Part shown: positions 34,402 through 48,300 of the stretch, piece by piece
Layout: each line of letters starts with the position of its first letter
Position numbering within the stretch: the first letter of the stretch is position 1
Assembly (NCBI GenBank): GCA_012064415.1
Contig: SSNU01000040.1
Location: forward strand, 111,514-175,513
Source: Gyrodactylus bullatarudis
Lineage: Eukaryota; Platyhelminthes; Monogenea; Gyrodactylidea; Gyrodactylidae
Length of the DNA stretch: 64,000 bases
Reading direction: 5' to 3'
Made by a program: the position numbers and the translations under genes
Notes under the pieces: generated by a model
What the model saw: only the letters and a program-made list of their open reading frames with translations
Told to the model about the DNA's origin: nothing
Databases searched by the model: none

Positions 34402-37400
34402 ATGAAATATAAAGATGCAATTAGATCGAAAGTCAAAATTGATTATAGAAATTGCCTAGATGCCGATGCTCATACTGAATCATATTTAATTCAATGTTTA
34501 AGTAGCTGGAAATCGTTGAATTTTTCTCCGGAATTCAGTAATTTACCATTAATTTCATTTTAGCGAGCTTTTTGTCAGAAATACGTGAAGATACATATAG
34601 TTTGAAGCTAATAATAATTCAGCAGCAAAAAATCTTGGATAATATTTTAAAACTCATAAAATCCAGTGATCAATCAGTTATTCAATCAGCCTTGGAGTAT
34701 TTATAAATTCTAATATTTTTCATAGTATTCTATCCGCTTTATGCTGTGATTTACGAGAAGAAATTTTTCCTAGATATCCCGAAATAATATCTCATATTGA
34801 AAATATTATAAACACAAATATTAAATGTCCTGTTATTCTAAATGCTTCGTTCAATTCGATTGCACATATCATGCATTTTCTAAGCAGAAAAATTATTCAA
34901 AATTATGAATCTAGCTTGGAATGTTTGAAAAATTTGATCATTCATAAGAGTTCATTTATTTCCAAATTTACCTGTGAAGTTGCTGGGTACCTGTTACGAA
35001 GAATTCAATCTACTGAGAATCTCTTGAAATTTTTTGAAAACTATTTCTCATCCGATCAATATGTTTATTGTGCTCGAATAATTTTCTCAACCATATGGGC
35101 TGAATCTACCTACCGATATGACAATTTCCGTGATACTTATAGTTTCATAATAATTGAAGCATTCAAAAATGATAACTATAAATCAAATTTTTTCTACAAA
35201 ACATTATTCAATTTGAATAAAATTATCGTTTCTGAAGAGTCCGCAACAGAAGAAGTAATCCGAGAAACTTTTGATATCCTTATATCACATCTTCATAATG
35301 GTATTCCACTAGAGGAGATTTCTCTTAGTATGTTAGATGATGTTGTCAATTTCAAAAAATTTCATGTTTTGGCCCAACCCATAAAAAAATTGATTGAAAG
35401 TGACTTTTCTCAAAGTCGATTAAATCTTTATTTAAGGTTTAGTCAAGAATACATTCGAAACCTTGATGATAATGAAGAGACAATCATTATTATTCGGTCA
35501 ATCATCTTAAACAATTCCATTGAATTAGAAGTTAAAATAGACTTTATGGACGAGTTTATTGTAATTTCAGATTTTATCGATGTGAGTATAATTTTTAATT
35601 TATATAATTTTTAAATTTAAATTATACTAAATTCTAATCTGGATTTATTTAGCAATTTGGTCCTGTGCTCATGACTATGATAATGAAAAATCATGAGCTT
35701 ATCAATGAAAAAACTTTGGATTTTCTTTTCAAAGTTACCTGTCTGCACCTTCACAAACGAATTTTTTCACCAGAAAATCCAAATTTTTTATCGAAACCAA
35801 CATTTGATATGAAACTTGTTAGTTGTGTTGACATTCCAGATGATCCTTTAATAATAGAAAAAACCATTGAAAAATTCTGTGGATTTTCTTTGTATAATGA
35901 ATTTCCTAAATCTTTAAACAAAAACTATCTTGCTAGTCTAGTCATTCTCGGTCAAATTTCGTGAGTTTCCCTTATTTAAATATAGTTAATATCATTAATT
36001 CATATCACTATTTTTCTAGTCCGTATAAACTAGATATGGATTTAATCCTGCAAAATCGCATCACAGAAATGACTTCTTTTTTACAAAACATAGATTTTGA
36101 TTTTGAACGAAATGAAATATTTTTCATTTACTCCAAAAATTTGATGCATTTAACTCTGCGATACGTTAACGAAAGAGGAGATTCTCAGATAATTCACAAT
36201 GCTGTTAAGCAAATGTGTACTAAGAAAATAATAGATATTATACAGTGAGTCCGAATTAAATGCCGGATTTAATATTAAAACTGTGATTTCTTTGCCCATT
36301 TTAGTTCAATTGTTGCTTCAAATATCGAAAAATCAACTCTTCTTGCTCGCTTAATCAGTTTACTTCATTACCTCATTTTGCTGAAAGAAAAATTTGGAGA
36401 AAAAATGCCTTTAGATTCACGCATTTTCGGAGCTCTCTGTAGTCCAAGTCATACGGTAAGTATACTATTTGATAACATCATTTATTCATTTTCTAAATTA
36501 TTAATGTAGGTGAGACTCCACTCCCTTGAAATAATTCGATTGCTAATTGAGGATGAAAACCATAGACGGTTGGCTGATAGATGTTTTGATATTGAAATGA
36601 TCAATATTTCTCCTTACACTATCAGAGATATCATCAGTAAGATGACTGATTTAGCATCCGACAGAAACCTGGTAATTGTCGATGATAATTGTGCCATAGT
36701 AAGTTAGAAAAAAATAATCAAAATACAATCGTCATCGAAAAATTTATAGATTTGCTTGAATTATCTGTATGGACTATTGCACACAAACTTCAAGCTTATT
36801 TGGAATCCTATAATTGAAACAATTTCATCGTATTGTTATTTGGAGATCGACTTGCAACGGAAAAAGAAGGAAGCAGCTTATATTTCGAATTATTGCAACA
36901 AAGAAAATTTATTTTGGTCAATTTTCGAACGTGTTCTTAGTAAAACAGACAGCATGATCCAAACTACAAAATCGGAGCCGAAAGAAAATACGGAAGAAAC
37001 TGATTTGATAGATTTCTTTTGTAATATTGGGTTGGATTCTATGCATTCTCATGAGTCAATGTTGAATGAAAATTTAGAATCCAAGAAATTCAAGGCCAAT
37101 CCGAAATTAATAAAAAAAGATACCCCATTTGAGGATCATATTACTCGTATTATCGAAATAAACTCGCTCAATATTGCAAAATCATCTCTTGTAAAAACAG
37201 ATTGGATCATGTATAGATGTAATGTCTGGAAAACTATGAAAGCTAAAATGATTGAAACCAAAAACAAGTTCTTTATTGAGAAAGTGCTCAAATTTGTGGA
37301 AAATTTCTTCCTTCCAAAGCCAAACACTCGAAATTCTGAACTCCTCAGTATATTTTTGAAACTTATATCGGAGTTTAGTACTTTGAAAAGTCTGAGCAAC

Positions 37401-40400
37401 GAAAAGCGCCTTCAAGAAACTTTACTAACCCTCCTAGGGCATCCAAAAAGTGAAATTCAGCGTTTAGCTTTTGAAGCTTACTGTGCTAACAGAATACGGG
37501 CTCTTTCTACACACAAGTAAGTTCAAGAAAATTTCATCGGTGAAAAAAGTACTAAAAATTTCATTTCAGATCGGACATACTTGATATGATTGATTTAAAA
37601 ACATTTAAAGATCAGTGCCTAGTTTTTACTTTGGACAAGATTGAAAATTCATCAGATCGTAAACAAATTTCCACTGTTCTATTGAGGATTCTATTTGGAA
37701 GACTATTATTAAATAATAGAAAATTTGGTCCCTTGATCTTTGCTAATATTTCCAAGTGTGACATTCAGGAAATCAATGAATTTATGTCTTTAATTCTCAA
37801 ACCAATTGGTATGCATACGGAAGAGAATATAGTTAACTCATTGGCAAGTTTAGTTAAAATCGAGCAAATTAATGACCATCAAAGTACATCATGTTTATCT
37901 TGGAGTACAATTCAAGCAATATGCCAAAGTCTAGAAAATTTTTTGAAATATCTCGGGAACAAACCAGAAGTCTTAAAGTCATTATTTTATCTAAGCATTG
38001 GATTAGTCTGTAAGTTTTTCTCATTTATTAAAAAATATATATTTTTAAAATATTTTTATTCAAATGAAACAGGTATTTCTTTGAAGAAAACTGACCAAGA
38101 AGTAGACAAGATTCGCAAACAAATGAAATATGTTAGACAAGTATCAGGCAATCTTTTAATTTCCCTATTGAAACGTGAGATTGAAGAATTCACCGTACTA
38201 AATGATTCACAAGTTAAACTTATCTCAGAAACTATTCTCACGAAAGAAATTTTAAGCGATTTCATATATTACTCTATATCCACACCAAACCATATCATTT
38301 TCCGACTCATAGAACAATCTTCTAAGGCTCCTCATTTATCAAAAATCCTCCTATCTAAAACCGTCATGAGTAATATTAACAGAATGTTATTGAATCCCAA
38401 ATTATCTGTTGATGTTGGTAATCTCATAATCTCAATATTACACAATCTCCTTTTCTCTGAGAGTAGAAGTGAAACACTGAAACATATATCAGATGATCTG
38501 CCAATGATATGTGAATATTTATCAAATAAGCTAGTTGAATTCACTTTAAGCAAGAAGAAAATATCTCCAACAATTCTCATTCAGCATTACAGTCTTTTAA
38601 AGTCAATTATTGATCCGCCGAAATGGTTTTCAACCTCACCTCTGATTGTATTACACCAAGAGACTCTGAATCATTTACTGACAAATTTAATCAAAGTCCA
38701 ACTTTTCAAATCTAAAGACCAGGTAAGTAATTTTTTAATATGCTATAATAAATGAATAATTAATTTTGAATTCTAGAATTCAACTAAACTTGCATTCGGT
38801 GGATGGGGTCGAAAAAATTTGAAGACACTGTCGAAAAATAAGCCTATTCTCGTTAACAACGATGAAACAGCATCAATACTCAAAGAAAGCTTGAAAACAT
38901 CTGATGAAATAGAAGCAGAATTAATGCAACTTATTGTAAGCTTAGTAAAATCTGTTCCTGATCCTAGCCAATATTTTACTGATCTATCCAAGCTCTTCAA
39001 TAAATCTGACTCCAAAGTTTGTCGTGGAATTCTCGTTTTTGCCATGAACGAATGTTCTCATAGTCTTCCGTACAAGTTAGAAATTGAATACCTTGCTCAA
39101 AAACACTTGGCTGGTATTTTCGATGCTTCTAAGCACAAAGACCAGAATGTTATTGAAATTGTTTCTAAAACACTTAAGTTTACCGACAAAAAATTAAAAA
39201 AAAATGAAGACGAACACCCTCAAAATATCGAAAAGATCACTCTCATTGGAGCCATATCAGAAATGCTTAATGCTCAAGATAAAATTAGATTAAATGAATA
39301 TGATGTTAACTTGCAAGAGAAAGCATTTTCTATTCTATCTAATCTATGTGATTTCAAAGAATCTGTTGATAAAAATGGCGTGAATGTCACTACGAATCTG
39401 GCCTTTATTCAACTTCATCAGGTTGGCATTAACAATGCTATTTATCACATGGAAAAAGGTTCACTCCAGATTAGAGACGCTGCTCTTGACTATATGATAA
39501 AACTATCAATGGTTTCGAATAAATATTCTTCTGAGACAGTAAGTTTATGAATCAAAAAATTAAGAACCCAATTATTAATGATAAATTTCCATTGCAGAGA
39601 GATGATTTACTCAAACCTGAGGAAAACATAATGAACCGTCTTATTATTGATACAATTTGGCCCTCCATACTCCGTGGTATAAATGAGCTGACGGGACCAA
39701 AAAGAATTCATGTCTTGAAACTATTGAATGGAGTTTTGATCAATCTCAAAGATCAACCCTGGTTTAGACCACTCTCAATCTTACTGGATGTTAATAACCC
39801 AGACAATTGCTTCTTTACATGTTTGCAAAGTGGCACTCTCAATCGACAAATTCATGCTTTAAAAAAGCTGATAAAATTTTTTACCTCTCCTGAATCCTTT
39901 TTGTCAAAGAATTTACTTAAAGAGTTGACTCAAGCAAATCAAACTTTTGTCATTCCTGACCATCATTTAAGAGGTCTATTTATCCCTATAATTCTTTTCT
40001 ATCTAAGATCTGAGATAAATATGGATAATCCATCTGCTAATTACTCGAACAGTCAATTCAGTGAGAAAACAAGTCGAGATGAGCTTATCTCTTTATCTAT
40101 AGAAGCTCTTGGACAAGTTGCCTCAAAAATGAACTGGATCAATTTTCGAATTCTTCTCGATTCAGCTGTTGGTTACTTGAATAATATTGCCAAGAATGGA
40201 GGAAAAACAGATATTGCAATTGACTCTATCACACGTTTACTTGAAGCTTTTACTTCCCCTGATTGGATGGCTGAGAGAATAGACGATAAAAGTAAAATGG
40301 ATATAGATCTAGATGTGCCAGAAGTAGATGATGAAGAAAAACAAGAAGTGTCAGATGAAGATGAAATCTCGTCATTAGAAGAGGATCAAAACCCAATCGG

Positions 40401-43400
40401 AGTTCTCTTTAATCAGTCCGATCAAAATCTAACTCCTAAATTAGTGCTTACCGAGGAAAATACAAGAGTAAAATTGTTTCTTTTGGGAATTTTGAAACGT
40501 CTTGAAAAATTCATTGTCATAAGTAATAAGAGTATTTTCAGTCAGAAAAAAAATAAGAGAAAAAAATATGATGAAGATGCTGTGCATGCTATTCACATAC
40601 CTTTGACGATATCAATAGTGACATTGCTCAAGAAGTTACCTACAGGAGAATTGGAAGCTATCTTGCCAACGATAGTCCTCAGATTAACTGCATCTCTTAA
40701 ACCCAACAAAATAAATACTCCTGAAGTTAGAAAAGATGTCATCACTGCTCTTATTAAAATAGCAAAACTTCTCCACGGAGGAAAGGTATTCGATAATTTT
40801 ATGTGCACAATAGCAAGACAGCTGAGCAAAGGATATGCAGCTCATCAAGTTAGAATTTATGCTCTTACCAGAATCCTATCATGTGTTGAATTAGCTGCCA
40901 AATCTGGTTCATGGTCATACAAGATTGGAGATTTTGATTTAGTTTGTCGAATGATGACACGGATATATTTAGATGAGGCGATTGGACAATTAGGAGAATC
41001 AATTGATAATCGTAAACTGGCTGGCAAAAGTTTAGTGATTTCTGGCTCTAAAAAAATAGATACAGATGGTCCTATCAGTAAAGAAGAACTTGCTGCCCAA
41101 GAAGCTCCAGATTTGCCTGAAGCAAGAAATCTAAAAGCTCCTGAAGGAATGTTAATTCTGTGTCGTCTTCTTTCTTTGGAAGGACTCTATCAATTCTTCA
41201 AAGATATAAAGTCTGCTGTTAAAAGCGTTTCTTCTTGTTCCAACCTGAAGGTTGATCACAAAGAAGAGGAAGAAAAAGATAAAGAAGAATACAACAAATC
41301 TTCAAAAATGCTTTCTTGTGGTATAAAATATCGTAGAAGAGCTATATCTCGACTCGAAAATATTCTAATACGAATTCCAACGAAAGAAGGCTTTCTTGCT
41401 AACAAAAATAATCAGCTCGGTCGAATTAATCGTTTAGACATGTTGAATTTGTGTTTATCTGAACTGGAAGAAAATGTTGAGTATGTTCTTCCATTTGATG
41501 GAAATCCTAAGATAGAAAAGAATGAATCCGAATTTCTTTTCTGCAAAGCGAATGGAACTAAAGTCTCAGCCAAATGGGCTCCGTGTCGATCAGAATATCT
41601 AGAACCCAAATGGGACTATCTTGGAATTCCCGCAGAACCTAAGAGAAATTCTGCTGTTAGTAGTAATTCAGCTCAAAGTGAATACTCACAAATGTTTCTA
41701 ATCATTCAAATGATGTTAAATGGTATTTGCTATTTGATCAATATTGAACTTGAGCAGTCACTACTCAGAAAAATTATGGATCATATAATCAATGTATTAG
41801 ATGTGAGTTGAAAAATAATCCCTTGACCTTATTTTTGGATCTTTAATTAAATCATCTCTTTATAGGCAAAAAGCTTAAATGTACAATTAGCTGGTCTTCG
41901 TTGTATGCATAAAATGCTACAAATCATGACAAATGACAACAAGCAGAAATCCTTGATAGGATTGAATATGTTCTCAAATGATCAAATTCAAAAGATTGTG
42001 AACAAACTTTTCTATCTATTGATGCAAAATGTCGGAAATCTATCTAATTCCCTGCAAACAAGAAACCAAATTTCCCAAGGGTTTAGTTTCATGACATTCA
42101 AGGTTTTATCTTTGTTTCTAAGATGTCATAAACAATTGGAAATTGATGACTTTCATCTTGCGGTACTTTTAGATACTGTCGAAATTGAGCTGAATAGAGA
42201 AAAAAAATCATCAAATGTATTACTTCTTTTGCTCGCAATTCTTCAACGAAGACTTAGAGATTGTCCCCACAAACAAAATGATGTACCTGAAATTCAGACC
42301 ATTAAGTTCAATTCAAAAGCTATAGATGATTTCATGACTAAACTGAATAAACTCTCAAAAGTTGGTTCAATGATTTTTAAAGCATGATTACTGTTACTCA
42401 ATATTCGTTTTTTAGGCCAAATCAAACGATAATGATTCTAACGACGATATTGGAGCTGGTGGAGGTAAAAGATTGGTCAAACTACTCAATGATCATGTTC
42501 TTCACATGTGCATTCAAAGTCACGATAATAATGTTCTAAAGCTTGCAAGAAAATGTTTTCTGACATACCTTTTCAATTATCCTCACAAAAAGAAATATAT
42601 TTCAAAGACTATGTTCTACTTTCTCGAAGCTTTATCTCATTCAAGTACAAAGGTTCGCGAGTCTTCCAGTCTACTAATACTCGAAATGATCAATCAATTT
42701 TCCTCAAGTCATTTAATTATCGATCAACAGCACGAAATGATTTTTCTTGCTATCTCAACTGCCATTCAACGTGAATCGAATGTAAAAAACAAAATTCTTA
42801 TGTTCAAAGTTATAAGAGCTCTTTTCAGAAATCTCCCATCAAGTGTATCAACTCAATTGTTTGAAAATCACATTTACGAATACGTTCAAGCAAATAAAGA
42901 CAGACATCTCTCGGCTCGACTACTTGGTCTTCAGGTTTGTTTAACAAATATTTTTTATCTTCAACTTTTTATTCTTTTTAACTTTAGGTTCTACCTTTCA
43001 TAATTGATGCCAATGAAGATTTGTCTCTGATCAAATTAGAGGATCGTCTTTTGAATTCAATTCTGAATGATATCATTCCATCTTCTCTGACAAAAATAAA
43101 AATTCTTAAAAAAACTAATCCTGAATTGTTTTTGCGATCGGATCAAGTTAATGTTGAAGAAATGGACCTAACAGATATTAATACAGATAAAAACGCAGAT
43201 ACTAGTCAAGATGAAGAGAAACCTGAGCAATTCAAGAATATAGATACGGAAGAAAATTCAGATCAATGCGACGATGAGGATGAGGACGAAGAAAGCCATA
43301 GTGAAATCGAAGTCGACGAATACATACCAGCGTCTGGAAAATTATCCCTTGATGAAAAATTCAATCGACTCAGTCTTTCCGTAAGTTTCGGCTTTATTTT

Positions 43401-44847
43401 TAACAAATATAGATTTCTAATTACTATATATTTTTAGGTTTCAGGAAAACGTTATTACAATCTTCTCTCGATAATTGAATCTTCTATTTCATTCGTATTT
43501 AACTTTTATCTTAGTGATAAAATAAATCCAGAGATCGTACAAAAATTTCTGACCTCGAACAATTCTGTAAAATTTTTCTCACTCATTTTTTCACATAATC
43601 TCGATAGGAAAGCATTCAATGGCGATTTCGATAGGGTTGAAAAATTTTCAATGCTCCTTAAAAATTCTGGAGATATTAATGTAGACAAAACTGAATTCGA
43701 CAACTATGGTATAATACAGTTACCACATGATGGCGTTGTTGAAATTTCTATTGCATGTTTAAATTCTCTGACCAAAGTCGAATGTAAAAACATGATGAAA
43801 GAAAAGTACTACGAAGAGGGATCCTCAAAATACTCCCCACTATCTAATTTTCTATCTAAAAATAAAAATAAGCTTTCCAAGTCAAGATTAGCTTTTGACA
43901 TGCCTATGACTGTGTATGGAGAGAAAATATTCACGTTCCTAAAAATCTGCTGTGAAATATTCGAGCGATCAACATCAAATATATACTGCAATATTGAATG
44001 GGTTGAACATCACCTCTTACCTACATTGGTCAGACTTGCTATTTTGTGTCATGTCGAGATTGGAAGAATTGGCCCAATGTACCTACTGAAAATGGCAAAT
44101 AAATTATCTCTGAATGAGTTAAACCAAAGAAGAAACTCTTTCATTCAACGCTCTCTATGTTTAAAGCTGTCGGTTATATTTATTGACAAGTGCCCTAAGT
44201 CGAAAGAATTCAACTTGGAAAATTTGACTTCATATCAAAAGAAAACTCAAGAGAAAGACATATTCCAAGAAGAGAAAGAGCCGGAAGATTTTTCAATGAA
44301 ACGTCTTCCATGTACCCTTTCATATCTACGTTTGATCAGTAGATTAATACAACGCGAAAAGAAGCACCAAGACAAATTAGCTTTCATAGCTCTATCAAGT
44401 ATCCATGACGCTGCCGCTACCAAAGATTATTCTATGGATGCCTCGAAAAAGCTTCTCAAAGGAAAGATGTCTATAAGGGCAAAAAATCGGAGAAAACGTA
44501 GAGAAGCTCAATTGAAAAGGGCACTTTTATCAGAGGATAGTAAGATCAGCTCAGAAGCACGTGAAAATATCTTCTCCCTCAATTCTTCAATGGGAAAAAA
44601 TTCTGCTCTGATGGCTGATGAAATAGTCAGGATGATAGGTGAGGCAGATGATGTTATTCACAATTCTTTACTTCAGAATAAAGAAAAAGCAACAAATCTA
44701 AAAGAAGTCAGACAAGAAGCTAAAAAATTCTGGAGAGATTTATGTAGTGCCACAGAAAATTACAACAACAAGCGGAAAGCTCAAAAACGTATGAAAAGAG
44801 TTGCAGAGTTTGCAAAAGGAACAGACAGAAAGAGACCCAAGTTGTAG
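34402..44847 (+). CDS. UTP20: UTP20, small-subunit processome HEAT-repeat protein
   Basis: Sixteen phase-consistent exons give 3212 residues: 34402-34537, 34564-34696, 34726-35581, 35653-35960, 36020-36244, 36305-36455, 36510-36698, 36750-37516, 37570-38009, 38073-38722, 38777-39538, 39598-41802, 41866-42360, 42416-42934, 42988-43380 and 43438-44847. UTP20 is a giant HEAT-repeat scaffold of the U3 processome needed for 18S rRNA maturation in the nucleolus. The sequence is helical HEAT repeats throughout, with a family-like block near 40640-40880 (PTIVLRLTASL, RKDVITALIKIAKLL, ARQLSKGYAAHQVR), acidic linkers near 40300-40390 and 43180-43320, and a Lys/Arg-rich nucleolar C-terminus. The protein is longer than the human one (about 2785 aa). 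The donor chosen at 42361 (gttggt) is weak. Intron 38010-38072 is 63 nt and stop-free. Confidence 0.85.
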
Positions 44848-45326
44848 AAAATTTCAAATTATTATTATACAGTAAAATTACAATAAAATTAACTATTTTG
44901 ATTATTATTTAAAATATTCTCTCCTTTGTATCACCCAAGGTTAATTTTTCCTCATATATATTGACTCTGAGTATAAATAAATTGACCATTTAAGCCTACT
45001 TGCAAAGTGTTGGCATTGTTTCAAGAAAATAATGCAAAATTAAAAAAAGAGTGAAAATGGTCGAATGGACAAGAGTAGTAGTATTTTTATGCATCACATT
45101 TATTCAGTAATAATTTATTATAGGTAAAGTAACATTACTGATGAAATTTAGCATTTAGTCATGAAATGTCCTTTTCCTCTATCTCAATACTACAGAGTAT
45201 ATTACAGGTAGTATTTAGTTTGAATCATAAATTATGAAATAAGAGTACTATCATTCAATATTGATAGTTCATTCACATTAAATTTGAATATTGCTACTAT
45301 AATTCTTTCAATCAGTCTTTCTAAAA
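44848..45326. other. UTP20 to dynein spacer
   Basis: A 479-bp spacer. An AATAAA at 44882-44887, about 35 nt past the UTP20 stop, is a likely polyadenylation signal. The rest is AT-rich without a recognised feature and should contain the promoter of the dynein gene. Confidence 0.5.
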
Positions 45327-48300
45327 ATGGACTTGACCGACGAAGAGAACATTCGTCAGAAACACGTAAATTTTAAATATTATTTTTTCAAGTTCAAGAC
45401 TAAACTCTGGAGAGATGAAAGAATTTCTAAAATGGATTCACGACACTCTTATATTTGTAAAATTATTTCCAAGAGATTTGCAATGAAACTTGATCAGGTT
45501 GTCAAGGATCTGGCCTCTGAGAAAAAGTTAGAAATTGTGAACGAATTTTTGGAAAATAGGAGAAATTCAGTATTTGTTAGTAAATATTCAAGTAAGTTAT
45601 TTATTTAGATGTAAGAGTTTAACTTTCCAAAATCAATTCTTATGTTTGATAGCTCCAAGAACATGACTGTTGATAATTTTGTTATACACTAGAGGTAGAT
45701 GAAATTTTAAAATCGCTCGGATCAAATCTAGTAACTATAGGTAATGGTTAAGAAAGCTTACATCAAAAATTTTTTCTCCCCCAAAATATAATACACGCTA
45801 TCATTTGTTTCACAAAATTTTTTTCTTAAAACTGGATTATACGGGTGGATTAGATCCACTGGATCTGCCGTGGTATTTTTAAGCATTTCATGAAGAATAA
45901 GATTTTTAAACCCTCAATGACTTACAATTCTCAGAAATCATATGTAATATTTTAGATCAGAAGACTAAATCGATTATATTTGATGATTACTTGAATGAAC
46001 TCAGCGGCCAAATAATAATATTCTATTCAAATGACCAAATTGGAAAAGAGAATCCTGAAAAAGTGAATTAGATTACTAATTATGTAAATTTCAGTCAATC
46101 CTACATTTATTTATAAATCAAGAAAAAAATTCTCTCATGAAAATGCTTGTTAAATATCTCGATGAAATTTATCTTGAAGCGATCAAAACTCAAACTCTAG
46201 CTTCTTCAAAATCCTTTGATGATAAAGCGAGAGGAGAATACAATCTTTTCATTGATTTGTTCAATAGAAACTTTCAAGGTATTTTAATTTGATTTTAAAT
46301 GTGTTTAAAGCAACCATTGCAAGTGGAGAAAACTCCATAATATTAGAAGACAATATATTTGAAGGTGAATACGACTTGAAGAATATCAATGCTCTCAGAG
46401 CCAAGTATTTTGGCTCATATCAGCGCAAAAATGTGCTACATGATTTAGAACTTTTGGTATCTCGCTGGCTTTTTCAAATTCAACAAGTAATTAAATGAAA
46501 TTAATAATTTTATTTCAATAAGGAAATAAATAGAATTTGCATGGTTCGTGTAGTGGATGATAACAATGGTTGTTTTGATGAATTAGATCACTGGAAGAAC
46601 AAATTGTCTCGGTTAGATGCTTTAAGAAATCAAATAAAAAGAGCCGAAATTGTGAATACTGTTGATGTTCTAAAAGAAACACAGAGCTCTTCAATAAAAA
46701 AATGGAACACTCTTATTAATAAGATCAATTCAGAATTCAAAGAATCTATGAATAATGTGAAGTTTCTTCAACTAATTGAAAATATCAACATGATATTACA
46801 CGGAGAAAATTTAGTGAGAAAAATATACCCATAAAATATTTGGTAATGGAGTAGAATAAGTGTAGAAAAATTTTCCCTGCCCTAAAATTTTTCCAAGTCC
46901 AAAAAGGTAGGTCTTGCATACCTATTAGTATGTCAGTCACACATTCCTTCTCTATCTCTCTTTGTTTGATGATGTAAGCCGCTTATTATTAACCCTAGGA
47001 AATTAATAAAAAACAGCATTTTCAAATCTAAATATCTTTGGTTAGAAGAAAGATATTTGAACATTTCAAAATGCTATCAGTATTAGAAAATTACGCTCTT
47101 TAAGATGATCTAAGTTTCAGAATTATGTGTTGAATAATAAGCGAAGAAAGTTATCATTTGTTTCTGAAAAGAAATTAGCTTCAGGGGAACACTTGTTACC
47201 AAGATCAAATACCCATGTAACTTTTGTTTTTAATAAAGAAATGTGAAACTTTTTACTCGAGTAAATCAAAATTATAGCAGGTGATTTGATCATATTCTAT
47301 CTCGCTTATTACCCAACACATAATTCTGACTTCATCAAACAAAGAGTGATAGAGAAGGAATGTGTGACTGACATACAAATAGGTACGCAGGACTTTTTTT
47401 TGTAGGTATATAAGAAAAGGTAATTTTATTCACTAAATGTACATTTCTTTATGGTTCATCAGTAGTGACACATAAATAATGATAAAAGTTAAGAATTCAT
47501 TGAAAATAATATTTTACAAATTTTGAAAGAAGTATAGTAAAAGTTGAAAATTAGATTATATGTGAGCTGAAAAAACACCAAAACTCTCCAATAAATAGCA
47601 ACAGTGGAGAGAAAGGTGAAAAAGCTCACATAGGCCAGGGTAATTGAAGGTTATAAGAGTAGTTTTTTTGAACACACAGATTTGGCTTAAAGTGATTGAT
47701 GAAGAATTTCTCCTTCACCCACAAATCCGTACTGTCATCACCCGCATTTTTATACAAAATTGAGAAATTGGAAATTGAAGCTTCATGATTCTCCTGTTTG
47801 ATGTGTCTGGTCACAGCTGTATCCTTCTTGAGGTGATCATTTGATCTTGTTGATAATTTCCTAATTGTACGACCTATATAAGACTCCACAGACTTATATT
47901 TTGGATTTTTGGACTTGGAAAAATTTTGGGGCAGGGAAAATTTTTCTACACTTATTCTACTCCGTTACCAAATATTCAGTCTAATCTTGGGAAATCAATC
48001 ATAGAGAAATACTGAGAAGAGTTCTTAGAGGTAGATGAAATTTTGATAACGTTCGTCTCATCATAGGCTTCTATCTAATACAACGACTTCTTATTATTAA
48101 GGAATCTAAGTAAATTATTGTTACGAGCTAAATATTCACGTAAATTTTCATAAACGTCCGAGAATCCTCTTAAGTTCATAATTCAAAATTCAAAAGTTGA
48201 AAGAGAATATATTAAATCACTAAATGTTAAATTATTGTTATTCAGCCTTAACTACAAACTGAAACTTAGTATATTTATTCAGCTACTACTGTGTTTTCAG

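Larger units (their letters stand above)
47430..47895 (-). mobile_element. Penelope-like element fragment, copy 2
   Basis: The minus-strand frame 47889-47626 encodes a GIY-YIG-type endonuclease fragment: [17 protein letters not shown], then a spaced H of [11 protein letters not shown], as in the C-terminal endonuclease of Penelope-like retroelements. The frame stops at 47626 and is followed by a conserved hairpin (47561-47628) and then a hammerhead-like motif (47430-47468). No reverse transcriptase part remains. The insertion lies in an intron of the dynein gene, on the opposite strand. Confidence 0.75.
46835..47976. repeat. 1.14-kb nested palindrome in a dynein intron
   Basis: Outer arms 46835-46905 and 47906-47976 (71 nt each) are near-perfect reverse complements. 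A second pair (46916-46971 with 47333-47388, 56 nt) and a third (47118-47143 with 47303-47328) lie inside. The right outer arm continues directly into the start of the GIY-YIG frame on the minus strand, so the left arm is an inverted duplicate of that part of the Penelope-like element. Confidence 0.85.

Noticed and set aside
45138..45165. CTGATGA followed 18 nt later by GAAA on the plus strand, hammerhead-like
   Set aside because: No pairing for stem I or stem III and no NUH site at the expected place; likely chance in AT-rich sequence.
45700..48045. Shared GAGGTAGATGAAATTTT at 45692 and 48028
   Set aside because: The match is only about 17 nt and the flanks diverge; too short to call a repeat family.
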